A stretch of 64,000 bases of DNA from Prochlorococcus marinus (lineage in GTDB: Bacteria > Cyanobacteriota > Cyanobacteriia > PCC-6307 > Cyanobiaceae), in contig NZ_CVSZ01000037.1 in NCBI RefSeq assembly GCF_001180325.1, positions 1-64,000 on the forward strand. Reading direction: 5' to 3'. Positions 40,348-49,035 of the stretch are shown in pieces. Within the stretch, counting starts at the first letter, position 1. Each line of letters opens with the position of its first letter. The position numbers and the translations under genes are program-made. The notes beneath the pieces are model-generated. The model saw only the letters and a list, made by a program, of their open reading frames with translations. It did not search any database and was not told the origin of the DNA.

Positions 40348-40354
40348 CCTCCTT
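40348..40354 (-). promoter_or_regulatory. Isolated strong Shine-Dalgarno sequence before a 17-codon leader frame
   Basis: On the minus strand this reads AAGGAGG, the best ribosome-binding sequence in the region, rare in this genome segment. A TTG at 40342-40344 follows after 3 bases and opens a 17-codon frame whose TGA (40291-40293) overlaps the ATG of the 58-residue gene. This could be a coupled leader peptide or chance. Confidence 0.25.
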
Positions 40355-40548
40355 GGTGTAATGAAACAAAACATCGTTTAATGTCAGCAAAATGAAATTT
40401 TTTTGACTTATTTGAATTTAAAAATACTGGTTTATTTGATAGAACTTATATCTCTGAGAATAATTTTTCTTCATTAAATCTACCTTCTTTACTCTTTTCT
40501 TGCCCTACGAATAATTTTTGTTTAGTAATAGTTAGGATTAATAACCTT

Positions 40549-40554
40549 TACAAT
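40549..40554 (+). promoter_or_regulatory. Candidate -10 box of pcb
   Basis: TACAAT lies about 70 bases upstream of the pcb ATG, which would give a transcription start near 40561 and a leader of about 60 bases. No good -35 element is visible, which is normal for strong photosynthesis genes in this lineage. Prediction from sequence only. Confidence 0.35.
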
Positions 40555-40624
40555 TTTGTTATGAATTCAACTGTTTGGTGAAATATAAAGTATTCTCAAA
40601 ACGTTTAAGCTAATCAATTCCTAA

Positions 40625-41683
40625 ATGCAAACCTATGGAAATCCAGATACTACCTATGGATGGTGGGCTGGTAATTCAGGTGTAGCAAATCGCTCAGGAA
40701 AATTCATTGCTGCTCATGTAGCTCATGCAGGATTAATTGTTTTCTGGGCGGGTGCATTCACCCTTTTTGAACTTTCACGATTTGACCCAAGCGTCCCAAT
40801 GGGTCATCAACCTCTAATCGTTCTTCCTCACTTAGCAACTCTTGGAATAGGGTTTGATGCTAATGGTGTTGCAATGGGAGATACTAAACCTGTTCTAGCG
40901 ATAGCAATAGTTCACTTAGTTTCTTCTATGGTTTTAGCCGCCGGAGGACTTTTACACTCTTTACTTCTTCCTGGAAATCTAGAAGATTCTGATGTAGCAA
41001 GAGCTAGAAAATTCAATATTGAATGGGATAATCCAGACAAATTGACATTTATTCTTGGTCACCATCTAATTATTCTTGGTTTCGCAGTTATTGCTTTTGT
41101 CGAATGGGCAAGAGTGCATGGAATTTATGATCCAGCTATTGGTTCTGTAAGACAGGTTGAGTATGAATTAAATTTGGCCAAAATTTGGAATCACCAAACA
41201 GACTTTTTGACTATTGATAGCCTTGAAGAAGTAATGGGAGGTCATGCTTTCCTTGCTTTCGTTGAGATTACTGGTGGTGCTTGGCATATTGCTACTAAGC
41301 AAGTTGGTGAATATACCAAATTCAAAGGTAAAGGACTTCTCTCTGCAGAAGCTGTTCTTTCATGGTCACTAGCTGGAATAGGCTGGATGGCTATTATTGC
41401 AGCTTTCTGGAGTGCAGCTAACACAACAGTTTATCCAACTGAATTCTTTGGTGAACCACTTGAATTGAAGTTTAGTATTTCGCCTTATTGGGTAGATACA
41501 GTTGATCTCCCTGATGGTGAGTACACCTCAAGGGCATGGTTAGCTAATGTTCATTATTATTTTGGATTCTTCTTTATTCAAGGTCATCTATGGCACGCTT
41601 TAAGAGCACTAGGCTTTGATTTCAAGAGAGTTACAAATGCTATCAGTAATATTGATAGTGCAACAGTTACTCTTAAAGATTAA
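40625..41683 (+). CDS. pcbA: Divinyl chlorophyll a/b-binding antenna protein (Pcb)
   Basis: The major membrane light-harvesting protein of Prochlorococcus, in the CP43/IsiA family; it replaces phycobilisomes and binds divinyl chlorophylls around photosystem II. The 352 residues contain six membrane helices with histidine ligands, e.g. [49 protein letters not shown] and [26 protein letters not shown]. The large lumenal loop of CP43 is missing, as expected for Pcb. It is monocistronic: a 5' spacer of more than 500 bases and a strong terminator 26 bases downstream. Only one pcb copy is in the window, typical of high-light strains. Confidence 0.95.
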   Translation: MQTYGNPDTTYGWWAGNSGVANRSGKFIAAHVAHAGLIVFWAGAFTLFELSRFDPSVPMGHQPLIVLPHLATLGIGFDANGVAMGDTKPVLAIAIVHLVSSMVLAAGGLLHSLLLPGNLEDSDVARARKFNIEWDNPDKLTFILGHHLIILGFAVIAFVEWARVHGIYDPAIGSVRQVEYELNLAKIWNHQTDFLTIDSLEEVMGGHAFLAFVEITGGAWHIATKQVGEYTKFKGKGLLSAEAVLSWSLAGIGWMAIIAAFWSAANTTVYPTEFFGEPLELKFSISPYWVDTVDLPDGEYTSRAWLANVHYYFGFFFIQGHLWHALRALGFDFKRVTNAISNIDSATVTLKD

Positions 41684-41708
41684 TTTCCAAATTTTCTTAC
41701 CAATATCG

Positions 41709-41736
41709 AAAGGCTCCTCTTATGGGAGCCTTTTTT
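41709..41736 (+). terminator. Rho-independent terminator of pcb
   Basis: AAAGGCTCC (41709-41717) and GGAGCCTTT (41725-41733) form a perfect 9-base stem with a 7-base loop, followed by more T residues. This is the clearest terminator in the window and fits a highly expressed antenna gene. Confidence 0.9.
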
Positions 41737-41776
41737 ATTTGAAAAATTTTGTTTATTAATTTAGATTTAGAATTAT

Positions 41777-43165
41777 ATGTTTTTGAAATCATTGAATATT
41801 TTTTCGATACAGAATAAAGATATTTTTTCAAATTCTCTATTGATAAGTTTTTTTGGATTGTTAATTATATTTTTTTTGTTGATTTTTGGAAGGAAATTTA
41901 AACTAGCTGTTCAACTCGAGAGATTTGGATTGCCGATAGCCGTCATATCTGGAATTTTAGGTATATCTATAGGCCCATTTGGTGCGATACACTTTTTACC
42001 AAAAGAAACAATAAATGTTTGGAGTAATTTTCCCACTCCTCTTTTATCATTAGTCTTCGCAACTTTAATGATGGGAAGACCTATACCGAATATAAATGGT
42101 TTAGTTAAACCGATTTTTAATCAATTTCTTTTAGCTCTTTCACTAGGTTTCGGACAATTTTTTGTCGGCGGCCTTGTGGTTAAATATTTTCTGCCTCCAT
42201 CTATGGACGCAAATCCTCTAATGGGTTGTTTAATAGAGGTAGGTTTTGAGGGCGGTCATGGAGCCGCATCAATAATCGGTGAAAGTTTTAATAAACTAGG
42301 TTTCCCAAATGGTTTAGATCTTGGTTTGGCAATGGCAACAATGGGTCTTTTATCCTCTTCAATATTGGGTAGCATATTTATCTTTATTGGTAGAACTTTA
42401 GGCCTTTCACATACTGAGGAAATTCTTGAACAGAAAGATACTTTAAATGGAAAAAATAAGATTAGAATTTTTGCAGATTTTAGAATTTTTATAATAAATC
42501 TTGGATTCTCTGGTTTAGCAATTTCTTTTGGTGTTTTGCTTCTTAAATTTTTAAGGTATATTTCAAGTTCTTTTGGTAATTTTTCGAAGGAAATTATTTT
42601 TTCACTACCAGTATTTCCTTTTATCCTTATAGGTTCGCTCCTTATTAGATATATTTTAGAAAAAACCAAAAATACAGAATTTATTTCAAATATTCTGCAA
42701 AGGGAGATTGGTATTTTATCAACAGACTTATTGATTTTTACAGCTATGGCGAGTTTAGATATTGCAGTTGTTTTTGATAATTGGATAATTATTTTAGTAT
42801 TTACTATTTTCGGTTTATTTTGGAATTTAATCTGCATTGCTTATTTCGCATACTTTATTTTTGATGATTATTGGTTTGAAAAAAGTTTGATAGAGTTTGG
42901 GAATTCTACTGGTGTAGTAGCTTCTGGGTTACTTCTTTTAAGGCTTGCAGATCCTAAAAATATTTCTAAGACTTTACCAATTTTTACGTCAAAACAGCTA
43001 TTTGCTCAATTAATTCTTTCTGGGGGACTATTTACAGTTCTCGCACCATTAATGATTTCTAAAATTGGGTTAGATTATTGGACAGAAATTTGTGCCTTAA
43101 TTACATTCGCAATTCTTTCTATCGCATTGATTTTTAACAAAGTAGAGATGAAAAAGTTTCAATAA
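41777..43165 (+). CDS. gltS: Sodium/glutamate symporter (GltS family)
   Basis: ESS-family transporter with about ten membrane segments over 462 residues. The family-typical re-entrant region CLIEVGFEGGHGAASIIGESF (about residues 152-172) and the second repeat's EFGNSTGVVASGLLLLRLADP are clear. Both are Gly-rich pore loops of the two inverted halves. By family it imports glutamate with Na+; in a marine picocyanobacterium this would serve amino-acid scavenging (inference). It starts 93 bases after pcb, beyond the terminator, and so has its own promoter. Confidence 0.9.
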   Translation: MFLKSLNIFSIQNKDIFSNSLLISFFGLLIIFFLLIFGRKFKLAVQLERFGLPIAVISGILGISIGPFGAIHFLPKETINVWSNFPTPLLSLVFATLMMGRPIPNINGLVKPIFNQFLLALSLGFGQFFVGGLVVKYFLPPSMDANPLMGCLIEVGFEGGHGAASIIGESFNKLGFPNGLDLGLAMATMGLLSSSILGSIFIFIGRTLGLSHTEEILEQKDTLNGKNKIRIFADFRIFIINLGFSGLAISFGVLLLKFLRYISSSFGNFSKEIIFSLPVFPFILIGSLLIRYILEKTKNTEFISNILQREIGILSTDLLIFTAMASLDIAVVFDNWIIILVFTIFGLFWNLICIAYFAYFIFDDYWFEKSLIEFGNSTGVVASGLLLLRLADPKNISKTLPIFTSKQLFAQLILSGGLFTVLAPLMISKIGLDYWTEICALITFAILSIALIFNKVEMKKFQ

Positions 43166-43204
43166 GAACTCTAGAATGGTAAAAAGTATATTTTTTTTAT
43201 TTTT

Positions 43205-43462
43205 ATGTCATTTACACCCTACGATATTCCACCTCAAGAAAATAAAAATAAGTGGTTTAGGAGTCATTTACTTGGAAGGGAAATAGAACTTGGTGAATTG
43301 TATAGTCTTGGATCAAATGATTTAGATTTGCTTATGGCGGAGACCGCAGAAATCAGAAGCGATTTTGATTTTAAGGAAAAAAATATAGGCAAATTTAGGA
43401 CCGCAGGATATTTTTTGGAGTTAGCAAGAATAATTGAGAAAAGGAAGTTGTTAGAAAGTTAA
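43205..43462 (+). CDS. Small hypothetical protein, 85 aa
   Basis: A charged, soluble protein with a well-formed N-terminus (MSFTPYDIPPQENKNKWFR) and a helical, acidic middle (DLDLLMAETAEIRSDFDF). No motif I recognise. Its TAA overlaps the convergent GST gene by 4 bases. Codon use is like its neighbours. It has no obvious ribosome-binding site: a T-rich run precedes the ATG. Confidence 0.6.
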   Translation: MSFTPYDIPPQENKNKWFRSHLLGREIELGELYSLGSNDLDLLMAETAEIRSDFDFKEKNIGKFRTAGYFLELARIIEKRKLLES

Positions 43463-44118
43463 TTAGATGGGAAATAATCCTTTCTAGAATTTGGTTCCCA
43501 TAATTCGTATTTATACATTAACGCCTTAAATTCTCTATTTTTCTCAAACGAATCTAACCAGTTTTTTATTGATGATTCAAAATAATTTGTTCTTTTTTGA
43601 CTTTCACAACCGATTCTGAATTGTCTTACAAAAGGCCAAATAGACCAATCAGCGATTGTTGGGCTATCTCCAAAAAAGTATTTTTTTTCGGCAAGAAGTT
43701 CGTTCCATCTTTTTATAAATTTAAGCGCATTTGTGAAATGAAATTCTTGATCATTATCTTTATATCTTGTGGCATATTTAAATCGATCTAAATGATATTT
43801 GAATACGTTATCGTTTTCATTAATTATTTCAAAAATATCTTCCTTTTTGTTCTCAGGTAAATAAATTGATTTGATGTTTTCCTTTTTCGACTCTGAGAGA
43901 GCCCATAGGATGATTTCGAGACTTTCTTCAATAACTTCACTATTTTTTTTTATAAGAATTGGCACCGTTTTCGTCTTTGAATTATTTAGAAAATCTAGAG
44001 GTTTATTTTTTAAATCAATTTCTCTTATCTCTACTTTTATTTCGCAAATTAATAGGGCCCATCTTGCACGAATTGCATATGGACATCTTCGAAATGAATA
44101 TAAAATATCGTTTTTCAT
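43459..44118 (-). CDS. Glutathione S-transferase-like protein
   Basis: A 219-residue protein with a thioredoxin-fold N-terminal domain: LYSFRRCPYAIRARWAL has Cys12 in the CPYA motif, as in glutaredoxin-like/omega GSTs, and TVPILIKKNSEVIEESLEIILWAL is the glutathione-binding cis-Pro and Glu-Ser region. The C-terminal helical domain includes FFGDSPTIADWSIWPFVRQF, the conserved N-capping box. A thiol-transfer or redox role is likely; the substrate is unknown. Confidence 0.85.
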   Translation of the reverse strand: MKNDILYSFRRCPYAIRARWALLICEIKVEIREIDLKNKPLDFLNNSKTKTVPILIKKNSEVIEESLEIILWALSESKKENIKSIYLPENKKEDIFEIINENDNVFKYHLDRFKYATRYKDNDQEFHFTNALKFIKRWNELLAEKKYFFGDSPTIADWSIWPFVRQFRIGCESQKRTNYFESSIKNWLDSFEKNREFKALMYKYELWEPNSRKDYFPSN

Positions 44119-44192
44119 ATTGTAAAAACTTTTAATTTCCCTAATTCTTTTAGTATTATCTAAGTAGGAACAGTATTAATTTTACAACGCAA

Positions 44193-44735
44193 ATGTCGGG
44201 ATATGTTTACCTTATTAGAGTAGGAGACCTTTATAGGATTGGGAAAACGGATAATCTTGAAAAGAAAATTAAAAAATTAAAGCCAGATGAATTATTAACA
44301 TCAATTATGACTAAGGAGCCAGAAACTCTTGAAGCAAGATTACTAAGAAAATATAAGTCGCAAAGAATTCCTGAAACTGGTTATTTAAAGCTTTCTCAAA
44401 GACAAATTAGAGAATGTAAAAAGCAATTTGAATTAAAGGGTAGCTTACCTCACACTTTAGATGCTGAAGTTTCTATAACTCTATTTGCATCTTTTTTATT
44501 GTTTTCATTAGGTTCTTTTATTTTTAATTATTTAAATTTTGGATTTGTAAGATCTATATCTTATTCTTTCGCAATGGCATCTCTACCAATGGTTATATTA
44601 TTTATTACAGGTAGTTTTGGTGGATACTTTTCTGAAGATTTATCTCTTTTTTCATTGTTAACTAATCGAATAAAAGGTTTATTTATTGCAATTGCAATGC
44701 TTTCAATGGCTTACTTAATTTTTAATTTAGGTTAA
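44193..44735 (+). CDS. GIY-YIG/T5orf172-like domain fused to three membrane segments
   Basis: A 180-residue protein. Residues 3-75 look like a T5orf172/GIY-YIG nuclease-type fold: YVYLIRVGDLYRIGKTDNLEKKI contains the two tyrosine-like strands and the KIGxT-type turn (here YRIGKT), and Glu47 sits in TLEARLLRKY where the metal-binding Glu is expected. The helix normally carrying the catalytic Arg has only Lys. Residues 93-115, 121-146 and 160-178 are membrane segments. This domain pair is unusual; it may be a tethered nuclease or a degenerate binding domain. Its stop overlaps the convergent SDR gene by 4 bases. Confidence 0.7.
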   Translation: MSGYVYLIRVGDLYRIGKTDNLEKKIKKLKPDELLTSIMTKEPETLEARLLRKYKSQRIPETGYLKLSQRQIRECKKQFELKGSLPHTLDAEVSITLFASFLLFSLGSFIFNYLNFGFVRSISYSFAMASLPMVILFITGSFGGYFSEDLSLFSLLTNRIKGLFIAIAMLSMAYLIFNLG

Positions 44736-45439
44736 ATTTCATAGTTACAATTTAAGGCGATTTCAAATGGAACTGATTGGGTAGGTAACTTAAGAATAGT
44801 TGAGCATATTTCAGCAATATCTTCAGGTTGTGTCATGCTTGATTTGTCTAAAGAAGAGATATTTTGGGCCATTTTTGTATTAACCCAGCTGGGGCAAATT
44901 GCAGTAATTCTTATATTTTTATCCCAACCTTTATTTTTCATAGTTTGGCATAATCCCATCAAAGCAAACTTTGAAGAAGAATAAGCTGCTAAATCACCTT
45001 TGGATCTTTTCCCACTCATTGAAACTAAAACAATAATTCTTCCTCTTCCAGAGGTACATAAATGATCCCAAGAAAACCTACATAAATGCCAAATTGCCAA
45101 AAAATTTATATTTAATGTATTTAAAATATCTTCTTCATCACCTTCTTTGTATAAGAAAGGAACTTTCGATAATACTCCAGAACAATTTATTACTGAATCA
45201 AATCCTCCAAATTTATCTACGGTATTCTTTATCCAATTTTTGGCTGTAATTTTATTTAAAGCATCATAGTGGTTGAGTATAATTTTCCCTTCTGGCCATT
45301 TTTTTGGATCAATAGCGCTTCCTTTTAATGATTCTAAATCTCTTATGCCAACACTAATTCTATTGCCTTCTTTTAATTCTTTATGTGCAATATTTAGTCC
45401 AATACCTCTACTGGCTCCACTTATTAATATAGTTCTCAT
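44732..45439 (-). CDS. Short-chain dehydrogenase/reductase
   Basis: A classical SDR of 235 residues. The NAD(P)-binding motif ISGASRGIGLNIA is at the N-terminus, NCSGV replaces the usual NNAG, and the catalytic Tyr-Lys pair is in AAYSSSKFALMG, with the Ser in LVSMSGKRSKGD. The substrate is unknown. It lies 7 bases after the lycopene cyclase gene on the same strand, so it is probably co-transcribed with it. Confidence 0.88.
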   Translation of the reverse strand: MRTILISGASRGIGLNIAHKELKEGNRISVGIRDLESLKGSAIDPKKWPEGKIILNHYDALNKITAKNWIKNTVDKFGGFDSVINCSGVLSKVPFLYKEGDEEDILNTLNINFLAIWHLCRFSWDHLCTSGRGRIIVLVSMSGKRSKGDLAAYSSSKFALMGLCQTMKNKGWDKNIRITAICPSWVNTKMAQNISSLDKSSMTQPEDIAEICSTILKLPTQSVPFEIALNCNYEI

Positions 45440-45446
45440 TTTTTAA

Positions 45447-46730
45447 CTATATGTTTGGAAATATTATCCTAAGTAACATTTTAAATTCTCTTCCATGCAT
45501 AATCATAAGACCTTTCTTTACACTCCATGGAGCCTTTATAAACATTACGCACATAGCATATACAATCTCTTTTAAAGAAAGAGTATCAGTTAGAAACCCA
45601 TACCATTGATTTTTAGGTAGTTGGAAAAAACTGCCAAAAAATTCTCTCAATAGTTTCTCATCAAACCTCATAAGTTTTTCTAATCCAAATTGGTAAAGTG
45701 ATTTCTTCCTAATTAATTCTTTTGACCATAAAGTTTCCCAACCTTTTCTAGCAATATGATAGGTACTTAGATTTTTGTTTTTAATTGCTTCTGAGACTGC
45801 CTTTGCGACAAGTGGAGCTCTTCTTAAAACATTACCAATTAAATATCCAGATGCAGGATGTACCATTGAAGCAGCACCACCATATCCAAGTATTTGTTGT
45901 TTGAAATCTGGGATTGGCATATTCATAGGAAGAAATAAGCCAAGCTCTTCATGCTGCATGCTTGTGATTGATATATTTCGATAAGAAAGCCTCTTCTCTA
46001 GTCTCTCTTTTAAATTTTCCATTGTTAGAGGATTTACCAAACCAAGAGATGTCTCTTCAAGAAAATATTTCCCATCCCCCATATCCATGGCATAAAGAAA
46101 AGTTGGAGGTTCTTTTTTTTGCTCATCGTTAAGATGATCATTTCTATAGTCCATTAATACAAACTGCCCTTTCTTAAGTGGCGGTTTACTAAAATTACCT
46201 ACTATCCCATAACAAGTTTGGACTGCCAAAGGACCACAGGATTTTAATTTAAGAAAAACAGGATCATACCCTGTTGCATCTACTACTAATCTTGCAGAGT
46301 AAGTTTTGCCATCTTTTGTAGTTACTGTACTTTTGTATTTTTCAAAATGTATTTTGTTTGCAAAGCCTTGATGCCATTTAATAAAAGACTTATTACATTC
46401 TTTAAACCAATAATTGTGGAGTTTCTTCTTATCAAATAGTCCATAATCTAGTGAATGTTCCGTGGCTTTATTCTCATCGTCCTGCTCTTCTAAAGCGCCA
46501 TGCCCAAAAAAACTTACAGTATTTTTCCATCTATATTCAAGTAAATCCTGAAGCCCGAGTTGATCAACTTCTTTCCCCCAAATGCCATATGTATTTGGCC
46601 AAGGTTCATCTGGTCCATTTGGAGAAAGCACTTCAACATCTAATTTTTCCTTCCCTAAAGCTGAGGCAATAGCCATACCCGCAGGCCCTGCACCCAAAAC
46701 AAGAACATCTGGCATATTTTCTTTTGACAT
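45447..46730 (-). CDS. crtL: Lycopene cyclase (CrtL type, probably epsilon/bifunctional)
   Basis: FAD/NAD-binding carotenoid cyclase of the plant-like CrtL/LCY family, 427 residues. The dinucleotide motif VLVLGAGPAGMAIASALG is at residues 10-27, followed by WPNTYGIWGKEVDQLGL, DATGYDPVF, ETSLG and GYGGAASMVHPASGYLIG, all hallmarks of the family. Prochlorococcus has two such genes: a beta cyclase and an epsilon-type enzyme that makes both ring types for alpha-carotene. Proximity to pcb and gene order as I remember them for strain MED4 favour the epsilon-type copy, but this cannot be settled by eye. Confidence 0.88.
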   Translation of the reverse strand: MSKENMPDVLVLGAGPAGMAIASALGKEKLDVEVLSPNGPDEPWPNTYGIWGKEVDQLGLQDLLEYRWKNTVSFFGHGALEEQDDENKATEHSLDYGLFDKKKLHNYWFKECNKSFIKWHQGFANKIHFEKYKSTVTTKDGKTYSARLVVDATGYDPVFLKLKSCGPLAVQTCYGIVGNFSKPPLKKGQFVLMDYRNDHLNDEQKKEPPTFLYAMDMGDGKYFLEETSLGLVNPLTMENLKERLEKRLSYRNISITSMQHEELGLFLPMNMPIPDFKQQILGYGGAASMVHPASGYLIGNVLRRAPLVAKAVSEAIKNKNLSTYHIARKGWETLWSKELIRKKSLYQFGLEKLMRFDEKLLREFFGSFFQLPKNQWYGFLTDTLSLKEIVYAMCVMFIKAPWSVKKGLMIMHGREFKMLLRIIFPNI

Positions 46731-46812
46731 TAAATATAAATCTTATGATTAAAGAAATTTTTGGAACAAATTATTGCTTCTGAACCCAGGATTATATTTT
46801 TCATCCAATACT

Positions 46813-46818
46813 TATAAT
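46813..46818 (+). promoter_or_regulatory. Candidate -10 box for the LPOR-like gene
   Basis: A perfect TATAAT lies in the 224-base divergent spacer between the lycopene cyclase gene and the LPOR-like gene, pointing rightward. It implies a leader of about 130 bases. An AGGA at 46945-46948 sits 6 bases before the ATG and supports the start chosen. No clear -35 box. Confidence 0.35.
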
Positions 46819-46954
46819 GAGAGTAGATTAATAATAATCAAATTACTCAAATACTAGCGACTAAGTTTTCAGTGTTTTAACAATAATTTATAAGATTACA
46901 AAATAAAAAAAACTTTATTTATTTTTTTATCATAAATAAAATATAGGAATTTAA

Positions 46955-47956
46955 ATGATTAAAAATAAAAATATTTTAATTACTGGAGGTAATTCAGGAA
47001 TAGGGTTTTTTGCCATTATTAATTTACTTAAGACAAAAAATATTTTATATGTTGCAATAAAAAACGAATTTAGAAAGAATGAATTTCTCAGAAAAATCGA
47101 GAAACATTTTGATAAAAATTACCTTAGTAAATTTTTAATTATTATTGAAAATTGTGATCTTTCAGATCTAGAAAATATTAAAAAAATTAAAGATTACTTT
47201 ATTATCAAAAAGATTTTTTTAGATGTGCTTGTTTTAAATGCAGGATTACAATATACAGGCTCTTTTTACCCTAAAGTATCAAAACAAGGCATAGAACTAA
47301 CTTTTGCAGTAAACCATCTTGCACATTTTTACTTGGTAAATGTCCTAAAAGATTTTATTAGAGATAAAGAAGAATCTAGAATCATTATTACATCATCAGA
47401 TGTACACAACCCCAAAAGTTCAGGTGGCAATATAGGAAAGAAAGCGGGACTTAATAACCTAGTTAATTTGAGAAAAAAAGTAACTGGGCAATTTATAAAT
47501 TTTAATGCTGATGAAGCTTATAAAAATAGTAAGTTGTGTAATATTTTGTTTGCTAAAGAACTTGAAAAAAAATTAAAAACTTCCTCGAGTAAAATTTCTG
47601 TAATTACTTGGGCTCCTGGTCTAGTAATACCAAATGATGATCTTGGTTTTTTTAGATACAGTAAGCGTTTTAATCTCTTTGGATATTTAATTTTTTCTAA
47701 AGCTGCAAAAAATATTTTAGGAATTTCTGAAAGTTTAGAAAATGCTGGTAGGATACTTTCTGAAATTGTTTTTGATTCAAATTTAAATAATATTGGTTAC
47801 GTTCATTTAAGTAATAAACTTATATCTTTTAAAAAACATAAATTAGTTGAAAGTAATGTTAGTGATGAGGCAAATAATTCTGAGTTGGCTTCAAAACTCT
47901 GGATTTTTAGTGAAGAGATTTGTAGATCACTTGGCTTTGTAACTTTCAATATTTAA
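46955..47956 (+). CDS. SDR related to light-dependent protochlorophyllide reductase
   Basis: A 333-residue SDR, close to LPOR length. The cofactor motif is ITGGNSGIGFFA, LVLNAGLQYTGS matches the LPOR NAG region, and VNHLAHFYLVNVL and EAYKNSKLCNILFAKEL, with the catalytic Tyr-Lys, are LPOR-like. The C-terminal half is more diverged, with Asn/Lys/Phe-rich drift. It is therefore an LPOR paralog or a related WW-oxidoreductase-type SDR rather than the main por gene. Its 3' end overlaps the convergent MscS gene by 30 bases. Confidence 0.75.
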   Translation: MIKNKNILITGGNSGIGFFAIINLLKTKNILYVAIKNEFRKNEFLRKIEKHFDKNYLSKFLIIIENCDLSDLENIKKIKDYFIIKKIFLDVLVLNAGLQYTGSFYPKVSKQGIELTFAVNHLAHFYLVNVLKDFIRDKEESRIIITSSDVHNPKSSGGNIGKKAGLNNLVNLRKKVTGQFINFNADEAYKNSKLCNILFAKELEKKLKTSSSKISVITWAPGLVIPNDDLGFFRYSKRFNLFGYLIFSKAAKNILGISESLENAGRILSEIVFDSNLNNIGYVHLSNKLISFKKHKLVESNVSDEANNSELASKLWIFSEEICRSLGFVTFNI

Positions 47957-48964
47957 GGTTTGTGTTGGGAATGCAAACTCTATATTATTAGCCGCAAATT
48001 CCTCAATGATTCTTAAATTTATAGATTGTTGAGCTTCCATTGCGGCGAGATAATTATTTGTTGGGATGTAATAAACAAGTTCGAAATTAAGACTGAAGTC
48101 GCCGAAATCTGTGAAATGACATCTATCAAAAGACGCATCTTTTGTATCTTCAACTATTTTTTTAATTATTATTGGAATCAATTTCATAAGTTTTGGAGAG
48201 GTTTCATAAACAACTCCCAATTTATGCACTAACCTTCTTTTTTCCATTTGTGCGTAATTTGAAATTATTCCATTTGTTAGGGCGCTATTGCTCATTACTA
48301 TTACTTCTCCATTAATACTTCTTATCCTTGATGATCGAACTCCTACTCTCTCAACCATTCCGAGGACTCCATCAGATTTTATAAACTCACCTTTTTGAAA
48401 AGGTTTATCAAGCAAAATTGTTATATATTCAAAAAACTCCTGAACTGGATCTTTCAGAGCTAATCCTGCTCCAATTCCTCCTGCACTTAGTAAAGCCCAA
48501 ATAGCAGTCATTTGAACACCTATATTTTGTAAGAAAAAAATTGAGCCAATGGTCCAAGTTAATGCTTTTATCAATGGAGTTAGTGAAGATACCATTGAAC
48601 TAATTGAGGAATCATTAATTTTTGAGGTCGATTCCGTTAAAGATCTTATTAAAACTTTATTGAGAGCTTTTATAATGATAATTAATATAAATAATTTCAA
48701 AATGTTCAATAAGACAGAGATGAAAGTTATTTCATCAGCAAAAAAGTAGTCAATTGAAAAATAAAATGAGAGGAGGAACCCTATAGGTTTTATAATTCCA
48801 GAGATTACCTCAAAAATAAAATCATCAAAATTTGTTTTTGTTCTTTTGGAAATCTTTTTAAAAAATGTTTTTGAAAGTTTAGAAATTATTATGGACAATA
48901 AAGTTCCAATAAAAAAAATAGATATTGCCAGAAGGAAGTTTTCAGTAACAAATTTCATATTCAA
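47927..48964 (-). CDS. Small-conductance mechanosensitive channel (MscS family)
   Basis: Membrane channel that opens under turgor to release osmolytes. The 345 residues have about four N-terminal membrane segments, then the pore helix AIWALLSAGGIGAGLALKDPVQEFF and the beta domain with KPFQKGEFIKSDGVLGMVERVGVRSSRIRSINGEVIVMSNS. The C-terminal alpha/beta domain is complete. It overlaps the LPOR-like gene by 30 bases at its 3' end. The compatible-solute phosphatase 3 kb away suggests a shared theme of osmotic control, which is only contextual. Confidence 0.9.
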   Translation of the reverse strand: MNMKFVTENFLLAISIFFIGTLLSIIISKLSKTFFKKISKRTKTNFDDFIFEVISGIIKPIGFLLSFYFSIDYFFADEITFISVLLNILKLFILIIIIKALNKVLIRSLTESTSKINDSSISSMVSSLTPLIKALTWTIGSIFFLQNIGVQMTAIWALLSAGGIGAGLALKDPVQEFFEYITILLDKPFQKGEFIKSDGVLGMVERVGVRSSRIRSINGEVIVMSNSALTNGIISNYAQMEKRRLVHKLGVVYETSPKLMKLIPIIIKKIVEDTKDASFDRCHFTDFGDFSLNFELVYYIPTNNYLAAMEAQQSINLRIIEEFAANNIEFAFPTQTLNIESYKAK

Positions 48965-49035
48965 AATAACCCCAAAAATTTATCTCTAATAAAATTTTAA
49001 ATTATCTCTAAAAAACAAACCAGTATTTATTTTCT

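Larger units (their letters stand above)
40295..40624. other. Intergenic region upstream of pcb
   Basis: This 330-base spacer holds the leader frame described above on the minus strand and, at its right end, the presumed pcb promoter and 5' leader. On the plus strand a 62-codon frame is open from about 40399 to 40581 but has no start codon except ATG 40392 across a 7-T run in another frame; I treat that as noncoding. I see no tRNA or riboswitch fold. Confidence 0.4.

Noticed and set aside
40392..40581. ATGAAATTTTTTT run followed by a 62-codon open frame that would be in frame if one T were removed.
   Set aside because: It has no usable start as it stands and overlaps the expected pcb promoter; the product is Asn/Phe/Leu noise. 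A frameshifted gene is possible but not supported.
42256..42837. A 193-codon open frame on the minus strand opposite gltS.
   Set aside because: It is a shadow of a long hydrophobic gene, with Lys/Ile-rich noise and no motif. The plus-strand gltS frame is clearly the coding one.
46914..46940. Nine-base inverted repeat TTTATTTAT/ATAAATAAA before the LPOR-like gene.
   Set aside because: All A/T, which is expected by chance in this spacer; no operator can be claimed.
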